A DNA stretch of 64,000 nt from positions 1 through 64,000 of the forward strand of contig NZ_JASHIK010000011.1 in the NCBI RefSeq assembly GCF_030733745.1. Direction: 5' to 3'. Shown here in pieces: positions 60,279 to 64,000 of the stretch. The first letter of the stretch is position 1. Each line of letters starts with the position of its first letter. The stretch comes from Stappia sp. MMSF_3263 (GTDB lineage: Bacteria > Pseudomonadota > Alphaproteobacteria > Rhizobiales > Stappiaceae). The notes under the pieces were generated by a model. That model was not told the DNA's origin, made no database searches, and saw only the letters and a list, made by a program, of their open reading frames with translations. The translations under genes and the position numbers were made by a program.

Positions 60279-61574
60279 TCATCCCTGGTAACCGAAAAGG
60301 CGTGGAAGGAAGAGAACGAAGTCGGGGAACAGGGTGATCGCCGCAAGGGCCGCCAGCATGGCGTAGAGGAACGGCAGCACCTCCCCGACAAGGGCGCGCA
60401 GGGAGACCTGGCCGATATTGGTCATGATGAACAGCAGCAGCCCGTAGGGCGGCGTGATCAGGCCGATCATGATGTTGACGACGCACACGATGCCGAAATG
60501 GACGAGGTCGACACCAAGCGCCTCGGCGGTGGGGATCAGCACCGGCAGGACGATGAGAATGATCGTGGTGCCTTCCAGCAGGCAGCCGAGCGCCAACAGC
60601 AGGACGTTGACGATCAGCAGGAACATCAGCGGCGAAAGGTCCATCCCTTGCAGGAAGAGGGACAGCGTGCGCGGGATGTTCTCGATGGTGATGACGTAGT
60701 TGAAGACGAGGGCGCCGGCGATCAGCATGCCGATGGAGGCCGTCGTGCGGGCGCTCGACAGGAGCGAGCGATAGGTGCTGGCGAGGCTGACCGTGCGGTA
60801 GAGCAGGGCGGAGATCAGGAAGGCATAGGCGGCGGCGATGGCGGCGGCCTCGGTCGGCGTGGTGATGCCGGAATAGATGCCGCCAAGCAGCACGACCGGC
60901 ATCATCAGCGCCGGTATCGCCCGCAAGGTGATGCCCGGGATCTGGCGCAGCGGCACCGGCGCCTCGACCGGGAAATCGCGCTGGCGCGCGGTCCATACGA
61001 CGATGCCCATCTGGGCCAGTCCCATCAGCAGGCCGGGGAGCATGCCGGCAAGGAACAGGTAGCCGATGGAGGCGTCGGAGACGAGTGCGTAGAGGACGAC
61101 GGGAATGGAGGGCGGGATGATCGGGCCGATCACGGCGGTGGCTGCGGTCAGCGCGGCGGCAAAGCTCGCGGGATAGCGACCGCCGTCGGTCATCATCTTC
61201 TGCATCATCTTGCCGGTGCCGGCCGCATCGGCGATGGCCGAACCGGACATGCCGGCGAAGATGATCGACTGGACGACGTTGACCTGGGCGAGACCGCCGC
61301 GAAAGCGGCCGACCAGCGCGTTGCAGAAACCGAGCAGGCGGGTCGTCATCGAGCCGGAATTCATGATCTCGGCCGAGAGGATGAACAATGGCACGGCCAG
61401 CAGGATGTAGCTGGAATACATGCCGTTGAGCAATTGCTCGGCCGCCGTGCCCATGTCGAGGCCGGCAAGATAGAGATAGAGGATCGAGGCGGCGATCATC
61501 GCATGGCCGATCGGCAGGCCGAGCAGGGCGAGGACGAGGATCGTGCCGATGCACACTGCGAAGGGGTCGATCAT
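60279..61574 (-). CDS. TRAP transporter large permease DctM
   Basis: 431 residues from ATG 61574. Twelve or so hydrophobic segments; family motifs AAEQLLNGMYSSYILLAVPL, FILSAEIMNSG, GMSGSAIADAAGTGKMMQKM and IIPPSIPVVLYAL. The C-terminal GLITPPYGLLLFIMTNIGQV is characteristic. Works with the DctQ- and DctP-type proteins in sodium-driven organic acid uptake. The next gene on the strand is the dehydroquinate dehydratase gene. Confidence 0.92.
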   Translation of the reverse strand: MIDPFAVCIGTILVLALLGLPIGHAMIAASILYLYLAGLDMGTAAEQLLNGMYSSYILLAVPLFILSAEIMNSGSMTTRLLGFCNALVGRFRGGLAQVNVVQSIIFAGMSGSAIADAAGTGKMMQKMMTDGGRYPASFAAALTAATAVIGPIIPPSIPVVLYALVSDASIGYLFLAGMLPGLLMGLAQMGIVVWTARQRDFPVEAPVPLRQIPGITLRAIPALMMPVVLLGGIYSGITTPTEAAAIAAAYAFLISALLYRTVSLASTYRSLLSSARTTASIGMLIAGALVFNYVITIENIPRTLSLFLQGMDLSPLMFLLIVNVLLLALGCLLEGTTIILIVLPVLIPTAEALGVDLVHFGIVCVVNIMIGLITPPYGLLLFIMTNIGQVSLRALVGEVLPFLYAMLAALAAITLFPDFVLFLPRLFGYQG

Positions 61575-62080
61575 GTTCGCTCCCGTGCCGACGTTCCGGC
61601 CTGGACGTCGTCGCGCCCGGCGACGGCGCTGAAGAGGATCCACAGATACCGGCAGACCACGGCGACGGCGAAGACGAGGTAGATCGAGAAGAGATGGTCG
61701 AAGCGGATCTTCATGTAGGCGGTCGACTGCACCTTCATGAAGGTGACGTAGTCGTAGGCCGCCGGCATCGACAGCAGGTAGAGCGCCAGCAAGGCCAGAG
61801 CGCCGATGATCGTCATGACCCTGCGCGGGCGCGCCCCGACCGAGCTGTAGACGAGATCGAAGCGAATTTCCTCGTCCTCGCGCAGAACGAAGGCGGCGCC
61901 CCACAGGACCAGCCACAGCCACATGACGACCGTCAGTTCCGAGGCCCAGCCGACCGGCAGGTTGAGCAGGTAGCGGAAGGCGATCTGGGTGATGAAGGCG
62001 AGGAACATCACGGCCAGCATCAGGGCCAGAATGTTCTCCGCGCGCCGATGGAAGAACCGCGCCACGCGTTTCAGCCGCAT
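61571..62080 (-). CDS. TRAP transporter small permease DctQ
   Basis: 169 residues from ATG 62080, with GGAGG upstream; the longer frame runs through the hairpin and is not used. Four membrane helices (ILALMLAVMFLAFITQIAFR, ELTVVMWLWLVLWGAAFVLR). Contains the DctQ feature AFVLREDEEIRFDLVY. Overlaps the DctM gene by 4 bases. Confidence 0.9.
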   Translation of the reverse strand: MRLKRVARFFHRRAENILALMLAVMFLAFITQIAFRYLLNLPVGWASELTVVMWLWLVLWGAAFVLREDEEIRFDLVYSSVGARPRRVMTIIGALALLALYLLSMPAAYDYVTFMKVQSTAYMKIRFDHLFSIYLVFAVAVVCRYLWILFSAVAGRDDVQAGTSARERT

Positions 62081-62129
62081 GTCGACCTCCGGGAGGGGAT
62101 ATCGGGCGCAACCAGAGCGCCGCCAGAGG

Positions 62130-62165
62130 GGGATTGTGACCCGCACGCGGGCGGGTCACAATCCC
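62130..62165 (-). promoter_or_regulatory. Strong hairpin between TRAP SBP and small permease genes
   Basis: GGGATTGTGACCCGC (62130-62144) pairs perfectly over 15 bp with GCGGGTCACAATCCC (62151-62165), 6-base loop. It begins 12 bases after the dctP stop on the minus strand. The longest perfect stem in the window. Confidence 0.75.
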
Positions 62166-62177
62166 GGCGTCACCGTC

Positions 62178-63164
62178 TCACAGCGCGTTGATGCGCTCGA
62201 CGATGCCTTCCGGCCAGTCCTTTGCAAGATCCGACCCCAGATAGAGCTTCTGGGCGTGGGCGCGGAACGCGTCGACATCCGGCTTGTAGATTTCCAGTCC
62301 CTGCTCCTTGAAGAAGGCGGCAAGCTCGCTCTCCCGCTTCAGGTGCTGTTCCGTGCTCCAGGCAATCGCCGCGTCGGCGGCCTCCTGGACCTTCTGCTGC
62401 TGCTCCGCCGACAGCTTGTTCCAGGTCGGCAGCGAGATGGTCAGGAGATCGTAGCCGACCAGATGCGAGGTCTGAACGATCTGCTTCATCACCTCGTAGA
62501 ACTTCATGTTCTGAACGTTGGGGAAGGGGTTGTCCTGGCCGTCGATGGCGCCCGTCTGCAGGGCCGTGTAGACCTCGGCATAGGCGAGCGGTACAGGATT
62601 GGCCCCAAGCGCCGTGCCGAGAAACTGCCAGGCGTCGCCGCCGGGCATGCGCAACTTGACGCCGGCGAGGTCGGCGGGCGTCGTGATCTTCTTGTCGATC
62701 CTGAGGCCGACCTGGCGTGAGCCGAAATAGGTCGGGCCGAGGATCTTGACGCCGAGCTGCTGCTCGACCAGTGCCGTCATTTCCTTGCCGACATCGCTGC
62801 GGAAGAAGGTGGCCAGGTGCTCCGCGTCGCGGAACAGGTAGGCCGATGTCAGCACCGACCAGGCCGGGATCTGGTTGGAGACGTCCTGCGGGGCGATGTT
62901 GCCCATCTCCAGGTTGCCGCGCTGCAGGGCGACAAGCTCGGTCCCCTGCTTGAACAGGGTTCCTCCATAATAGCCTTGATAGTCGAAGTCGCCGCCGATC
63001 CCTTCGGCGAACTTCTTCATCATCTCGGCGCGGATGTCCTTTTCCGAGAACACTGCCGAGAAGCGGATCTGGACCTTGTCCTGGGCTGCCGCCGGGGCGG
63101 CAAGGCCCGCGGCGAACAGGACGGCGCCCGCCGCCATCAGTGCCCGTCTGGTGAAAGTCTTCAT
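62178..63164 (-). CDS. TRAP transporter substrate-binding protein DctP
   Basis: 328 residues. Signal MKTFTRRALMAAGAVLFAAG with an RR pair (Tat-like) and AAQ cleavage. Mature DKVQIRFSAVFSEKDIRAEM, GYYGGTLFKQGTELVALQRG, and family motif KLRMPGGDAWQFLGTALGAN with PVPLAYAEVYTALQTGAIDG, whose Arg binds the ligand carboxylate. The ligand is probably an organic acid; neighbouring aroQ suggests a hydroaromatic acid (inference). Divergent from the GntR gene at 63359. Confidence 0.92.
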   Translation of the reverse strand: MKTFTRRALMAAGAVLFAAGLAAPAAAQDKVQIRFSAVFSEKDIRAEMMKKFAEGIGGDFDYQGYYGGTLFKQGTELVALQRGNLEMGNIAPQDVSNQIPAWSVLTSAYLFRDAEHLATFFRSDVGKEMTALVEQQLGVKILGPTYFGSRQVGLRIDKKITTPADLAGVKLRMPGGDAWQFLGTALGANPVPLAYAEVYTALQTGAIDGQDNPFPNVQNMKFYEVMKQIVQTSHLVGYDLLTISLPTWNKLSAEQQQKVQEAADAAIAWSTEQHLKRESELAAFFKEQGLEIYKPDVDAFRAHAQKLYLGSDLAKDWPEGIVERINAL

Positions 63165-63267
63165 GATAGTCCTCCCTTACCAACATGACGCGACGGCTCC
63201 CGTGTAGAAGCCTGCCTCCCCGGACTCATGCCACTAGACAGATGACGGATCAATAGGCATTAGAAAA

Positions 63268-63334
63268 AATATCGGATATTATAAGTTATGTCATTTAATC
63301 TGACGTGCCGCTTGCCCGGAGACGGGGCAGGCGG
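63268..63334. promoter_or_regulatory. Divergent promoter region signals
   Basis: AT-rich stretch with AATATC-G-GATATT (63268-63280) and GTCA-N7-TGAC (63290-63304), either of which could be a GntR operator. A 10-bp hairpin (63308-63317 with 63325-63334, one G-U pair) follows in the leader of the plus-strand gene. Confidence 0.4.
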
Positions 63335-63358
63335 GGTGAGCAGGAGGAGGCAGGACGA

Positions 63359-64000
63359 ATGCCGGCAGCCGGGGTAGCGGGCGACACTGCGGGCGAAACG
63401 GCCTATCGGCGCATTCGCCACGACATCCTGTTCGGCGCCCTGCAGCCGGGCGCCCGTTTGCGGCCCGAACGGTTGCGCGGCCCCTACGGAGCCAGTACCA
63501 GCACCCTGCGGGAGATCCTCTATCGCCTGTCGTCGGAGGGGCTGGTGGTCGCCGAAGGGCAGAAGGGTTTCGGGGTCTCCCCCGTTTCCGTGCAGAATTT
63601 CCGGGAAATCGCGGGCATGCGGCAGCTTCTGGAGAGCCATGCGATCCGGGAATCCTTTCGCCAGGGCGATGTGGACTGGGAAGCAGATGTCGTTTGCGCG
63701 CACCACAAGCTCGCCCGACTGGAGCGTCGGATGCTCTCGGGCGAGCACGGCATTTCGCAGGACTGGAAGCACTATGATCTGGAGTTCCACAAGGCGCTGA
63801 TCTCGGCCTGCGGTTCGCAGGCCCTGATGGACGTCCACGCGCAGGTGCTCGATCACTACCTGCGTTATCAGGTGATCGCGGTGATCTTTCGGGGCGAGGC
63901 GGCTTGCGAGGAGCACCGGCAGCTGCGTGACATGGCGCTGGCGCGCGATGCGGATCGCGCTGCCGCGGTCCTGCATGGGCATGTCGAGGCCTGTGTCGAG
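63359..64000 (+). CDS. GntR-family regulator, FCD subgroup (3' end beyond window)
   Basis: 214 codons visible with no stop before the window edge, from ATG 63359 behind AGGAGGAGG. Winged helix (AYRRIRHDILFGALQPGARL, YGASTSTLREILYRLSSEGL, VVAEGQKGFGVSPV) and FCD helices (HYDLEFHKALISACGSQALM, MALARDADRAAAVLHGHVEA) with the conserved Asp/His ligand-pocket residues. It is divergent from dctP, so it most likely represses the TRAP-aroQ operon. The full protein should be about 220-230 residues, so only the last few residues are missing. Confidence 0.9.
   Translation, partial: MPAAGVAGDTAGETAYRRIRHDILFGALQPGARLRPERLRGPYGASTSTLREILYRLSSEGLVVAEGQKGFGVSPVSVQNFREIAGMRQLLESHAIRESFRQGDVDWEADVVCAHHKLARLERRMLSGEHGISQDWKHYDLEFHKALISACGSQALMDVHAQVLDHYLRYQVIAVIFRGEAACEEHRQLRDMALARDADRAAAVLHGHVEACVE

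Noticed and set aside
60222-61682. 486-codon plus-strand frame rich in Asp, Gln, Gly and Arg
   Set aside because: Antisense of the TRAP permease; hydrophobic codons read backwards give this composition.

Overview
The window is dense, GC-rich (clearly above 60 %), mostly collinear bacterial chromosome. Its load of ABC, TRAP and tripartite tricarboxylate (TTT) uptake systems, each paired with FCD-type GntR, LysR, LacI, SorC or Lrp regulators and a short catabolic gene set, is typical of a heterotrophic alphaproteobacterium of the Hyphomicrobiales/Rhodobacterales type. That placement is inference from gene style; no rRNA, tRNA or housekeeping marker is present. I see no transposase, integrase, phage gene, CRISPR array or RNA gene.

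Layout. 1-6606: 3' part of a giant Gly-rich autotransporter. 6893-7997: two Rnk/GreA-C-like proteins. 8007-15701: an M20-family N-carbamoyl-amino-acid hydrolase divergent from a peptide/opine-type ABC operon (SBP, permease, fused permease-ATPase, ATPase) ending in a FadR-type regulator. 15970-25349: Lrp regulator, class V aminotransferase/desulfurase-like enzyme, FAD amine oxidase, a branched-chain-type (LIV) transporter flanked by two proteins of the L-2-amino-thiazoline-4-carboxylate (ATC) hydrolase family. 25399-32571: LysR, TctCBA, a Gfo/Idh/MocA dehydrogenase and a two-domain 3-dehydroshikimate dehydratase, facing an SDR and a GntR regulator (32593-34083, minus). 34212-40932: second LIV transporter with a rare permease-ATPase-ATPase fusion, a lambda-crystallin-type dehydrogenase and a beta-keto acid cleavage enzyme. 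41002-46625 (minus): LacI regulator, ABC transporter, metallophosphoesterase. 46764-52576 (minus): SAF-domain dehydrogenase, acetoin-dehydrogenase-like E1 alpha and beta, an E2-like protein whose acyltransferase is replaced by an alpha/beta hydrolase, and a SorC regulator; divergent from 52890-59808, a sugar-type ABC transporter, PfkB kinase, a frameshifted gene and an orphan gene. 59819-63164 (minus): type II dehydroquinate dehydratase and a TRAP transporter, divergent from a GntR gene cut by the window end.

The best candidate for an undescribed system is the 46764-58433 divergon: uptake, phosphorylation, an unusual SAF dehydrogenase and a thiamine-diphosphate complex with a hydrolase-type E2, all around a promoter region carrying TGTTCA-type dyads. 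A second is the possible thiazoline/N-carbamoyl-cysteine route (8007-25349). A window-wide pattern is that all seven solute-binding-protein genes are followed, before the next transporter gene, by a GC-rich hairpin with an 8-15 bp perfect stem.
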